A DNA stretch of 64,000 bases from Cercis canadensis (taxonomy: Eukaryota; Streptophyta; Magnoliopsida; Fabales; Fabaceae): the NCBI GenBank assembly GCA_003255065.1, contig QAOA01006583.1, positions 347,881-411,880 on the forward strand. The letters run 5' to 3'. Under the pieces are notes generated by a model. The model saw nothing but the letters and a program-made list of their open reading frames with translations. It did no database searches and was not told where the DNA came from. Shown in pieces: positions 49,411 to 61,144 of the stretch (positions within the stretch are counted from its first letter, which is position 1; each line of letters opens with the position of its first letter). The translations under genes were made by a program, and so were the position numbers.

Positions 49411-50458
49411 GACTAAACAGTCAGGAGATCGAATCATTTTGCTCTCACTTTTTTAATTAAATTAAAATTTCAAAACGAAGTATATGTGGGCATGAGCTAT
49501 GTTCACTTGAAATTTCAACATAAGGTATAAGTGAATTTGTCTTTTGTTCACACTTCAAGCTTAAAAAGATTTTGCATGTGGGGGCATATTAGATATATAG
49601 CAATTCTTGGCATTTACCTAATAGTTTAAATTTTTATGTTGAATTAGTTCATGACATTAATTAGTAGACATAATATTTTTTCAGGAGTGTGAATCTAACT
49701 AGGAATGCAATATGTACAAGTTTTGGAAAGATATTTCCGGATAAATGGAATTTCCGAGAATGACATTTTTCCTGCATTCCCATAAAAATCATTCCTATGG
49801 AGGAAGATTGAATTTCCAAGGACAAGAGAATATCTTCCTATGATAAAAATAGGGTAGTGGGAGAAGCAGAATCAAGGACCGGTGGAACCAGATGATAAGG
49901 TGGCTGAGTAATCAACCTTTTAAGCTCCAAAATGGAGATACTGACCCTACCTTAGTTTGTCATACGCAAGTTGGCTTCATTTTCATTGTGGAAATAAAAA
50001 AAAGCAGATAGCACTTTGTTAAATCACCTGAATTGAGAGAAGATATAAATTATAATTCTAAAGTGTTATGGAGAATCAAAGCTAAAGAAGAAGCCCTTTT
50101 TACCCATCACATTGTCCTTGCGTCATTTTTAATATGTTTATGGGCGTTTGAAGCTTATCTAAATAGTATCCTCCAAATTCTTTATCCCTTATGTACTCAA
50201 CTGAGTGCCAGTTTTGACCTAAAATAACTTATTTGTGACAGTGATCTGTGCATCAAAGAGATATATATTGTTTCATTCATTTCTTTTGATGTATCCTAAT
50301 CCTCACAGTCATTATTTCATCTCTATCTCTTCATTGTAAAAGTTGAAAAAAAAAAATAAACGATTACAAAAATCTTAGCACATGCTTATCAAGATGATTA
50401 GAACTCCACCGCATAAGTGAAAAAGCTCTCAAGTCTTAAACCTAGAAATGAAGTACTC

Positions 50459-53400
50459 TCACGGCTCTAAGGGCTTCAAACAAACTTGAACTCCATATTT
50501 AGGCTTAATTGTGAGGACAACGACCGGCGCGTGGCGGTAATTCTCTGAAATGATGAAGCTAAACTTAGAGATTAACATGGCTAATATTATTTTAGCTTCC
50601 ATCATAGCAAATGCTTGTCCAACACAATTTCTAGGGCCAGAAGCAAATGGCATGAAACGGCCTGGAGTGAATGACTTTGAAGCAAACCTATCTGGGTTGA
50701 ACTCATTTGCATCTTTGCCCCATAATTTTTCACTGTGGTGAATAGCCAGCATTGGAATCCAAATTGATAAGCCTTTAGGGATGTGAAGATCACCTAGCAC
50801 AATATCTTCAAACACCATTCTAGGGAGGATAGTTGCTGGAGGATAGAGCCTCATTGACTCATTTATTACCATATGTAACTGCAAAATCACATAAGAACAG
50901 TATGTTAGTTGTTTCTTGTGATGACTTGAGAAGCCAAGACTGCTTCAAAAAAATAATACTAGTTGTATAGATTAAACATACAGCTTCATCTGAGTTTAAA
51001 TAGCCTCGCTCAATAACTTTAAAAAACTTAGACAATATAGTTTACATGTTTATACATTAAAAAGAAGAAGAAGAAAAAAAAAAAGTAAAGTTTTATTATT
51101 TATATGTTACTTGTAAATTAAACAGATTCATCTAAATTTATTTAAATTTTTTAATATACCTTAAAAAATTTATAAGCTAACTGATGTACAAATTATGCCC
51201 CTACCATTCCTTTATGCAGTGATAATACTTTAAGGCAATGGTGAACCGTTGACCATCTTTTGCAAAATCAGTAGTTTTAAAGTAATAAGCAGTGCGTTCA
51301 CTGGGATTTTTTTTAATAGGATTTCCTAACTAGCTCAATGAATTGAACAAAAAAACTCATAAATTTCTGAAGTGGGGAGCCATAAACCTTGTAATTGAGT
51401 AGAATAGGGTCCACTGGTTTCCCTTTTGGTTTTCTTTTTCTTCCCAAAAAATATAAAACCTCGTGTACTGAGTGAACAGANGGTTTGCCTTTTGGTTTTC
51501 TTTTTCTTCCCAAAAAATATAAAACCTCGTGTACTGAGTGAACAGATTTTAGCTTTTGAGGTGCCGGACACTCATAAAGAAAGATAACCATTTTAAAATA
51601 GTCTTTAGCTTAGCACCAACAACCAGCGCACGAGTGCAGAGGAGATATTGAGCCAATTTTAATACATATATATGTCTTTGTTGGACTAAAATATTTCTTA
51701 ACTGTCTTTTCTATAAACTGAGTTCATAACTATAAGCCTAGTCTCTGTTCTATTAGGCTTTGCCTAAAAAACTAGTAAACTTGGTATCAATTTTTTTTTA
51801 AATTCCCACAAATAGCGTACCTATTGTCCCTTTCCCCCTCCCCCTAAGAGGCTATAGCACAAACAGCCTCCTCCCCCTTCTGCAGAGTAATTTTCTTTTG
51901 GCTAAAGTCTCTAAAAAGTAAAATTGGATTAGGGAAAAAGCACATGTGTGTTATCTACAGACTTCTTTGCTTAAATAAGAATGTTTAACTTTAAATGAAA
52001 TTAATTAGAAGTTTAATCTAATTTTTTTTAAGAGTACACTTAAATAGTTAAGTACTTTACATTTTACCTTTGAGATGTCATGTTCAAATCTTATTAAAAT
52101 CGAGTAAAGTGAGATTTTAAAAAAAAAGATAAACTTCCCCCTCTTATATAACCTCTTAAGTACCTAAATTAACTAGAAATACAAGAGTGTACACACAAAA
52201 GTATACATTTAGAGTGTTTCATCTCTCAAGCTAATTTGACCAACAATTTTTCTTTTTTAAAGAAATGTAGAGTGGAGTTGGGACCTTTTTACACAGGGAC
52301 AGTTCAAAAGGAAAAAGGTTAAAATGCAGAAACATTCTTTCAGCTTTGATTCATTTACAAAGTAATTAATCTCCTCAAGTTTTTATTATTATAATCACAC
52401 CCCTTCTTAGTTCGTTAAGTAGGCTTTTTTCCCTTCCCCAATTGAATAGAGCAGAAGACTATTTCACATGAGTTTTTGAGACATTCAATCATTATTCAAT
52501 CTAATCATGGTGATAAAATGAATAAAATTTTTCATGTAAAAATTCCTTTTTATGTTCATTATTTGGATTGACTAGCAGTTAAACCTTTCATGCATCGTTT
52601 AATTTGAAAAAAAAAAAAAAANAAAAAAAAAGGTCTATCTATGTGTTTTAATTAACCCTTCAAAAAAACAAAAAAAGCAGTTTGGTGCTTACCACAGTGA
52701 GCTTTGAGAGTTGATCGAGAGAGGGGATTCCATCACTGCAAACCTCCTTAACCTCAGCTCTGACTTTGTCTTGCCAAGATGGATTGCTGGCTAATAACAT
52801 AACTGTCCATGTGAGTAAGAGAGCTGTGGTTTCATGCCCAGCAAAGAAGAATGTTTTGCATTCATCCATAATTAGCTGCAGATTTAAGCTAAACCCATTC
52901 CCTCTCCTATTCTGCATCTCATTCAGCAGTATACCCAGCAAATCATTCCCATATGAACTGCTTCTACCAATCTCCACACAATCTTTCCTGCTCTGTATTA
53001 TCTCTGTCAACAGTCTTTCCACCTCCATCTTCAGAGACTTGATTTCTCTGTTATATTTACTTGGAAAAAACCTACACATAAAAAGAAAAAAAAAANAAAA
53101 AAAAAAAAAAAAAAAACATAAGAATCTATATAAAAATAAAACACATGATGAGGGACTATTCAACTAATTGCCTATTCATTTTTAATTGAAGACCCACAAA
53201 ACTAACTCGAAAATGATGGAAAAAGAAATGAGAATGTGACCATCACAATCTCAATTGATTGCTCCGACCCAAGGAATCTCTTCAAACCTTTTCTATATCA
53301 CAAAAGTACACATAATTTCTAAAATTACAAAAATAAAAAAATATATATAAGTTTTCTTTTTCCTTAAACTTAAGACCTCTTCCAAACTACTAAAAAGTGC

Positions 53401-54452
53401 GCGCAGCAAGAATTGAAAGGCTCTCGAAATCACTTACCGGCTACCGGGAAAGCAAAGATGGCGGCTTGCTTGGGCACAACGGCTCTGAAGGATGGTGAGG
53501 AGATGGAATATTTGCTTTCCCTTTTCATAACTAGTCCCAAACTCAGTTCTAGAGATAATATCAGCAGTGAGTCTGGTGATGTATTCACCTATCTCCACCT
53601 CAGTTTGTCCCTTTTCAAGCGCATTTTGCAGTGATTGGAGCATCTCCTTAGTGCATCCCACCATAAACCCAGCATAACCCTATAAATTAAAACCAACCAT
53701 TTGTACCTATAACAACCAACTATCCAAGATTTTTTGCACAAAAAAAAAAAAAAAGAAAAAGAAAAGGGTATCAGTACTGTCAATAATCGGTATCTATACC
53801 TTAAGCCTGTCTCCCATGAATGCAGGGGCAACGATGTGACGTTGATGGTACCAATTTTTACCATTAGCCATTAACAATCCACTCCCAACAAAATGCTTTG
53901 ATCCCTGTTTTTGCTGCCATGATTTCCCAGATACGGTGCTGTACTTTGATAAAAACTCCTTTATCAATTCAGTTTCTGCCAAACACATCCTCGGCTCCGT
54001 GCCGTTCCAGAACAGAAATCTCTTCCCTGAATAACCAAATTAAACCATTCTTATAATCATTGGTTCAAGTCATAGTAATAAAAACTTGTTTATATATTTA
54101 AAAACAATTGAGTATTGGGTATTTCACCGTGAAAGTCTAGAATTCAAATCTTGTTTAGGGCGAGATTCTTACCATACTGGGAGGACCAGGCGACATAATG
54201 CGGCAGAAGACGGCCAACAATGTCGTGGGTGATGGTTTTCATGTCTTGGGAAGTGGCTTTGGAAAAAAGAGAGGACATGTCTAAGATGTTTCCGGTGAGA
54301 AAGCGAGGTTTGGGGCCACGCACGCCTTGCCTCTCCATCATCTTCTTGATGCGTCTTGGGGTGAGCCAGTAACATGAGAGGGTGACATGGGCAACTCTAA
54401 ATAGCAGAGAAACAAGTATGGCCAAAAGGGTTGTGACCACCACCATAGCCAT
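50459..54452 (-). CDS. CYP735A: Cytokinin trans-hydroxylase, cytochrome P450 CYP735A
   Basis: ER-anchored P450 that hydroxylates the side chain of isopentenyladenine-type cytokinin nucleotides to give trans-zeatin types. Five exons: 54452-54173, 54026-53800, 53679-53438, 53071-52693, 50878-50459. All introns are GT..AG and phases agree, giving 515 residues plus stop, against about 512 for the Arabidopsis enzymes. The protein starts MAMVVVTTLLAILVSLLFRV (membrane anchor), then LTPRRIKKMMERQGVRGPKP and LLPHYVAWSSQYGKRF. The oxygen-binding I-helix AGHETT is residues 327-332, the ESMR K-helix motif is 383-386, FNPDRF is 436-441, and the heme loop FASGPRNCVG is 454-463 with ligand Cys461. Text is nearly collinear with CYP735A1/A2 to the end. 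Intron 4 is 1.8 kb with two N joins (51481, 52622) and a SINE-like repeat; intron 3 has one (53096) in an A run. I see no damage to the coding sequence. Confidence 0.96.
51416..51547 (-). repeat. False duplication in CYP735A intron 4
   Basis: About 65 bp ending in ACTGAGTGAACAGA precede the N at 51481 and are repeated after it with one visible difference (TTTCCC versus TTTGCC). It is intronic and harmless to the protein. Confidence 0.9.
52035..52145 (+). mobile_element. SINE-like repeat in CYP735A intron 4
   Basis: AGTTAAGTACTTTACATTTT, then CATGTTCAAATCTTATTAAA (box B-like) and AGTAAAGTGAGATTTTAAAA. It resembles the S2 family at 37018-37150 and lies antisense to the gene. Confidence 0.45.
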
Positions 54453-54576
54453 GGTGGTTACTATAGCAGTAGCAGATGATTGAATATTATTTGGTCTTGG
54501 AAGTGAAGGTGCTACTTTTCAGGTTATAAAGAGAGGTATGAGATTGATGAGTGGCATAACAAGGGGGATTGTTTCA

Positions 54577-54586
54577 TATTTATATA
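54577..54586 (-). promoter_or_regulatory. TATA box candidate of CYP735A
   Basis: TATATAAATA on the - strand, about 125 bases before the ATG, would place transcription start near 54550 with a leader of about 100 bases. Confidence 0.5.
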
Positions 54587-55222
54587 CGAGATTGAGGAGT
54601 GTACATCTCCACGTTGTACATTCACACTGGTATACACAATTTAAATCGTAAATAAAAATATTTAAATAAATCTTATAAAAAATTTAAATTGTGCCAACTA
54701 TAAATAATATAATTACTCTTGTATTGAAAAGAGGTAAATTTTGTTATTGGTTGGTGGTGGTCAGTGTTCCCTTTTTAGTTAAAAAAAAATAAAAAAAAAT
54801 GTAAAGATGGAGATGGTGAATGAATGAATTTGGCAAATGCAAATTAAATCCAAAACGGATCGTGCTCATCAAGTGTAACGGACACGAGGGGAAATGGGCT
54901 TAAAACAGTATCCTTAACCGTTATTGGGTTCATTCAATTTGTCTATTGGGAAAATTCAACGGACCATTTTACCATGAAAGGAGCAAGTAATGACAGTCAC
55001 ATTAAAATAATAATTTATTTTTTCTTACCAAAAAAATTTGACCATGTACAGGGAGTGGGAGACTAGGGTGGGGGAAAAGGGCATGAAAGGGAAAAACTAC
55101 CCCACCCAAGTTTTAACCATAGTATTAATTTGGATTTTGTCATTATATAATTCATGTTTAGTTAATCTAAATCATGCATTTAACTTAAAACTCATATGAA
55201 TTATTAACAGTATATCCTTAAA

Positions 55223-55602
55223 ACTCATTTGAATTATTAATACTGTCGCGTTTCTCTCCATATGAATCTTGTAATATGACCAAATTCAAATTTATGATAT
55301 ACTCTATTGATAGTGTCCAAGTGCCATGTGAGCTAACTCATATATGGGCCATAAAAATTATTGTGTTGCACAACAGGAAAGTTTTATCTGAATAGCATAT
55401 TAGTGGTACATNCATTTGAATTATTAATACTGTCGCATTTCTCTCCATATGAATCTTGTAATATGACCAAATTCAAATTTATGATATACTCTATTGATAG
55501 AGTGTCCAAGTGCCATGTGAGCTAACTCATATATGGGCCATAAAAATTATTGTGTTGCACAACAGGAAAGTTTTATCTGAATAGCATATTAGTGGTACAT
55601 GA
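55223..55602. repeat. False duplication across the N at 55412
   Basis: CATTTGAATTATTAATACTG and the next about 170 bases occur on both sides, ending at AGTGGTACAT before the N. Differences are few (GTCGCGTT versus GTCGCATT, plus a two-base AG insertion in TAGAGTGTCC). Confidence 0.9.
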
Positions 55603-58600
55603 AATATATTAAAGTAGTGGGACAAGTTATCCAATGACAATAAATATATTTGGTTAAAAAAAATTGCATATTGGGAGTAGAAAGAAAGAAAAANAAAAAA
55701 AAAAAAAAAAAAGAGAGAGAGAGAAACTAGCAAATGAGAGCAATGTTACACACGAGTTTTTTTAAACCAAATCATACCACAATAAATTCAGTTGAATTTG
55801 TAACTTACAAATTTAATTAGCCATACATTCTTAAAATTTTGTGAGGAAAATGTTGGTGTCACATGAATAAACATAGTGCCGATAGTATAGGCAATGCAAA
55901 ATCTAACAGCATAACCAACAAGCGATTAGTTCAACTAGTAGCAAGTTGTACTTTGGATGTGCATTATTGGTTGTGATCAAAGGTTTAAAGTCCAATGAAA
56001 ACATTGTTGGGAGAGAAAAAAAAAAATGCCTAATTGAATAAAATGGAGATTCTTGTGGTATTGACATTCAATAGAAGAATGTAGATTTTATAATTAGGAA
56101 TTTTAGGCGAATGAGTAACCAAACATGGTATCTCAATTTTAGTAAAGATCCCCCTAAAAAAAAAATTACAAAGATCCCGGTACCTCAATTTTATAAAACA
56201 TCACTAGGACCAATTTTGTGTGTGTGTGTGTGTGTATGTTTTGGTATTAGATAAATGAAATTAGATTTACTAAATAGACTGTGATCAAGTGATATTGAGA
56301 TTGACCTTAATGCTAACAGGTTTTGTAATTGAACCTTGAGTTGTAACTAAAATACTAAAAAACAATGATTTTTTAGCTAGTTAGGAATATTAGAAGAACG
56401 AAAAATTGAATCTAAGACCTTAATTTTATAAGAGATCACTTAGATAATTTGTGCTTCGTGTCTTGAGTTCATCTACAATTTTTTGTTGGCACAGTGCTCG
56501 TCTACCATTAGGAAGATAACCGCTGTTTAGTTATATTCTTTGGACCGTACGTAGATCGATTATCTCTTATAGTTTGTAGATAATACGACAAATTATTTAG
56601 ATTCAATAAGTCAAAAATGATAGTATTGTTAAATGGCGAAACTAACTGTCATCGTTCTAAATTCTAATAGTGCGACGCATGTTCTCACACCATTCTTCCT
56701 CTACTTCAATAGCTCCCCTACATATACGCACCTCTAGAGTATAGCACAATAGCTCTTACAATGAATGAAAAAGTAAATTAAGGAATCAACTTTTCTTTTG
56801 CAAGAAAGAATGAAATCAAACTTATAAAAGCATGATCTTGGAAAAGAGTATTACAATGAATTAGTAGAGAAATATGTATCTTGAAATTTAATAATTCATT
56901 GAATACTTAAATTTTGTGTCTTAATGTTATTATATAAAACATTTTTTCAAAAACATCTTATGGTCGAGTAGTAATAAGATTATTTTAAAGTTTGAGAGTT
57001 TTGTGTTTAAATTTGAAGTCGTTGTTAAAATACCAAAAAAAAAATTAAATGTATTATCCCAAATGTATATTTTATTTATATACTTTGAAAAAATAAATCA
57101 ATAAATTTTATGCTCATCATTATTTTTAAAAAATTAAGTATTCATAATGATTTATATTATTATTTATAGATTAAAAAACAATATATCTTTGTTGAAGTAC
57201 AATATAGAGACCAATAGTCTTCTATCACTAGTTAGAAAAACTAAAAATTCAAGAAAATTGGGTCATTTCAGAAACTTTCGAACTTTAAAAAAGATTTATA
57301 ATTAAAAACTCTTTCAGCAAAACCCAAAACAAGAGCTCTAAGGAAGATAGACTTTAAAAATCAAGAAGTGTGAATCAAAGTCATATATATATATATAAAA
57401 GAAGAAGAAGTATGAATCAAAGGCCAGGAAATGAGATAGCCCAAATATATAAAATAATCAATAAATAATTGAGATAAATAACAACAAACTCAAAACAACA
57501 CATGTGCTTGAAATATAAAAGAGTAGGGAGAAGAGAGTGGTTCATCCCAAAACTCGTTTAAAGTAAAAGTCATTGAAAACTGATTTTGAAGTGAATTTAA
57601 GCCCCTTAAAAGACAGAAAACCTAAGGTTATATGTACAAATGCCCTAAGCCTAAAACTAAAGTCCTGCCACTTATTAAAACTCCTAGGTCTTTCTTTATT
57701 ATCCTTTGGCTTGACTTGAATCTTTTTGGTCTTGTCTTAACCTAAAAAAAGTGAAGTTACACTAAATATGTTTGTAATCTTCGGAAATATTGAAGGTTCT
57801 AATAAACACCTTGGTGTCAACAACAGCCTTCACGTGGAGTACAATAGTATGTAGGACATCCTAAAAATTTTCCCAAAAGCTGCAAAACCTCTTTAAGGGA
57901 GTGCCGGCATAGATTGGTCGGTTGGGTTAAGGAACACAATCAGAATTCTAGAGTGTGATATAATTGATTTCATCAAAGATGAAATTGCTACCTTAAAGAG
58001 GAGTCCAATGATCAATCTCATATCCTTCGAGCTAGAAATCTTGAGAATTGTTTGGCCAAAGAGTTTGCGAATGAAGAATGCTTTTGGCTTCAAAAACACT
58101 TTACAAAAGAAACTATATTAATGAGAAATATAGAATGGTTTATATATTCATTTCTTTACCAAACGATTTATGATCGAGTGTTACTAAAATTGTCCTCAAT
58201 GTTTATAAATTTTATGATTCGAACTCAAAATTATAACTAAAGTAAAAAGAAAAAAAAAATACTAACATTCTTTTTCACATGCAAAAGAGTGACAATACTC
58301 AACGCATGCACAATCTATAGATGGGATACTCAACTTTTAATTAAATTAATGTAGTGAATTGAACTTCTATACAATATATGATAATTTGACTACTTTTCAC
58401 ATCCTTTCAACGGATTCATTGGGGAAATCATGTTAACACAGTCAAACACTAGGTAGATATGCCACATAAGTGAACTACAATTTGATCTAGTAAAGTGGAA
58501 ATTTGAAGTTCTTTTAATAAAAGGTGATAGACAACTCATGCTATAACATAGAAAAGTGTTGAACCGTCCATTGCACCCAATGAGAGATAGCTATACTTAA

Positions 58601-59524
58601 CAGCACCAGCCAGCATATGTGGCAGGTTTGGTTCCTGGTCTGCATGCACCTCCCTAATCAAAGGTGAGAGATAGCTGGCTTTTCTCTAAAGAAGAGTGCA
58701 GTCAATAATGCACATTCAATAATACAACTTGGAAGCTAATTAGACTGACAATACTGCATACACGTACAGTTGTAGATTGAGTTTAATTAAAAAGTATTAT
58801 AAGTAGTTTCAATTATATTTAAATTGTACCAGAATGGTATCACTTACGAAGAAATCATGTTTGCACAAAGAGGTGTAAAAACTTTGATCGAAAAAAAAAA
58901 AAAAAAGTTTAAGTGATCGAATTCAGAATACATTTAACTAAATTCAAGTATTATCATGTATACATATTAGTAGAGTTGTAATAGATGTGAAATCATACGA
59001 GCCTTACTCCATGCACATTCACTCTACTTGTCAGAAAGAAAATACTAACTAGAGCCTTTAATTTTATGCACATTTCTCTTGTTAGAACTCAGTATTCAAA
59101 TTCTGACTTTCTAGTTTAAGATAAAGAAACAAAGGGTTCTGACTTTTTGACAGATAAAGTTTTAGTAGTCGTTAGTTATTAGCTAGTAGTTGTGACATTG
59201 GACGGAAAGTAATGACCCTCTTCTGTTTGCCAGCAGCTGAGCTAGAAGGAAGAATAAAGAAATTGTGGGATGGTTTTTGTTTTGTTTTTGTTGGAATTAT
59301 GTCAAAGTGTGCTATTTCATTGTGCCTATGTATGTCGTGTCTCTTTAGCTTCATTGCAGAAAGTGGTTGTAATTTCAAACTTCATGATGCTCCAATTTTG
59401 ATTTAACAAGTATTGTTATTGGCATGTTAATTAGACTCGCGCTATTGTTATCTGTCAACACAATTGAACCTTAATCAACTCATATTTTTGTACATTTTAT
59501 AAAATTCAAGAACCAGATAAATCA

Positions 59525-59645
59525 CTCTAACTTTAAGGTAAGGCACACTAGAATACTAGTGTATATTTACTAAAAAAGAATCACTAACAAGATTTGAATC
59601 AAATACCCTTTGGTCGATGCAACTTGATCCAACCAGTTATGTTAA
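59525..59645 (-). mobile_element. tRNA-derived SINE-like repeat, family S3
   Basis: On the - strand AACTGGTTGGATCAAGTTGC (box A-like) leads to TTGATTCAAATCTTGTTAGT (box B-like). The body resembles 35195-35345. Confidence 0.55.
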
Positions 59646-60835
59646 CTATAATAATATGTAGTAACGTGAATCTAACTAGTATATAAGTAATATTGTTATT
59701 ATCTTTATTGGTGCTTATTCAACAAAAGAGGGGCTTAATGAACCAAGAAATAAAAATGAAGAGTGATGATCGAACAGTAAATTAAGTCAGTGCAAACTTG
59801 ACTGGCGATACATTTATGACCTCAGAAAGGTCTAATAAAAAATTATAAGTGCTACATGTAACGGCTTTCTGAATTGGCCAGAATTTCTGATTGAATTTGG
59901 CAGAGCATTGCCCTGTGCTGCTGTTTCTGCATGTTCCTTTTCCCATGCCTTTACAACTCAACTACCCTGTAGCCTGCAACTATTTTACTCCCACTATCAT
60001 TTTCTATTAACATTCAAATTTCAATCATCATTCAAAGTGTAGTTCTTGGCATGTAAACTTCTATTTTATGATAAAAGCCTATGAAACTCTTATACATTGA
60101 GTTTCTTTGTCTTATTAAGTGAGGATTTTTTGCCGTCCCATCAATTGTGAATACGGGGATTCCATGTATAATATATGGCCATCTAGTCTCTCTTTAGCTG
60201 TGTTCTTTCCCAATCCTGTTTAGAGTGACCCTAAAAAATAGCAAAATATGCTTCAAATTTGGTTTTTATCCATGTTTACATCAATGAAAAATAAGAAACA
60301 AGCATTGAATTATATACTTTACAAGAGGAGAATAATTAATATCTCAAGATGTTCCTGAATCTTACATTTTTATATTAGTTTCAAATTTCCTTAAATTTTT
60401 TGTTAAAATATTAATTAGAGAGTAACTAATATATATCATCTTTAATTTTAAAACATCACGTCCCAGTAGTTAAGTATTGAGTACTTTATTATAAAAGTTT
60501 TAAGTTTGTCAATGACTTTTAGGTCTAATAGCATCTTCTCCTATCAAAGAAATCAAAGTGCTTAATGTCAAGAGTTTTATTCTCGTGGTGTGCTACCCTC
60601 CTCGTCTTCCAGCACATTACACTCTTATGTAATCAAAAAAAAAAAGTTTCCAGTTTAAATATCACAAACAAACAAAATGCAATTCACAATAAGAGAATAA
60701 CATAGGCTACTCATTGTATAATCTCCAATGAAACAAAAAAATATTGTGTAATCTTGGACAAGTTTATCAGAGAAGTTTCTATACTTCAAACACCTTTAAT
60801 TTATGGCAAAAAAACAAAAGATTAGGTTTTCAGGT

Positions 60836-61144
60836 ACTTTGATCTAAATATTATATTTTAAGAATGAATTTATGCATCTATGGTAGTTTTTAACTTATTT
60901 ACACATATATTGTACTTTTTAAAAAAAAGAAAACAAAATTTGGCTTGTAGGAACCACCTGACACATCGAATGTCACACGGCATATCCAGTGTAGACGTGT
61001 CATGTGGCCAAAAGCGTGTTTAGTAGTCCCCACAAGTCATATTCTTTTTTTTAAAAAAAAAATTGTACAATACATATGTAAATAAGTTAAAAATTATCAT
61101 AGATGCATAAATTTATTTCGAAAATATAATATTTACGTCAAAAA
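60836..61144. mobile_element. MITE with about 100-bp inverted arms
   Basis: The left arm (TAAATATTATATTTTAAGAA..TTTATGCATCTATG..TTAACTTATTTACA) pairs with the complement of the right arm (TGTAAATAAGTTAAAAATTA..CATAGATGCATAAATT..AATATAATATTTA). The core 60940-61045 differs in composition and includes a smaller palindrome around GTGTCAC/ACGTGTCATG-like words. No transposase frame; target duplication not clear. Confidence 0.8.

Larger units (their letters stand above)
45634..50458. other. Intergenic DNA with SINE and LTR scraps
   Basis: No gene is supported. The 73-residue frame at 47454-47675 on the - strand is lysine-rich and unrecognised. A SINE pair and LTR fragments are listed separately. 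The N at 48718 lies between two copies of a 170-bp stretch (48546-48717 and 48841-49012) separated by a 122-bp LTR-like piece, so this join is not a simple overlap. Confidence 0.6.
54587..60835. other. Intergenic DNA upstream of CYP735A
   Basis: No gene is supported. N joins are at 55412 (about 190 bp before it, from 55223, repeated to about 55600) and 55694 (A run). A GT microsatellite is at 56219-56236. Frames at 57893-58099, 58052-58240 and 59172-59406 have no family signature. SINE-like repeats are near 56270-56360, 59525-59645 and 60455-60560. Confidence 0.6.
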
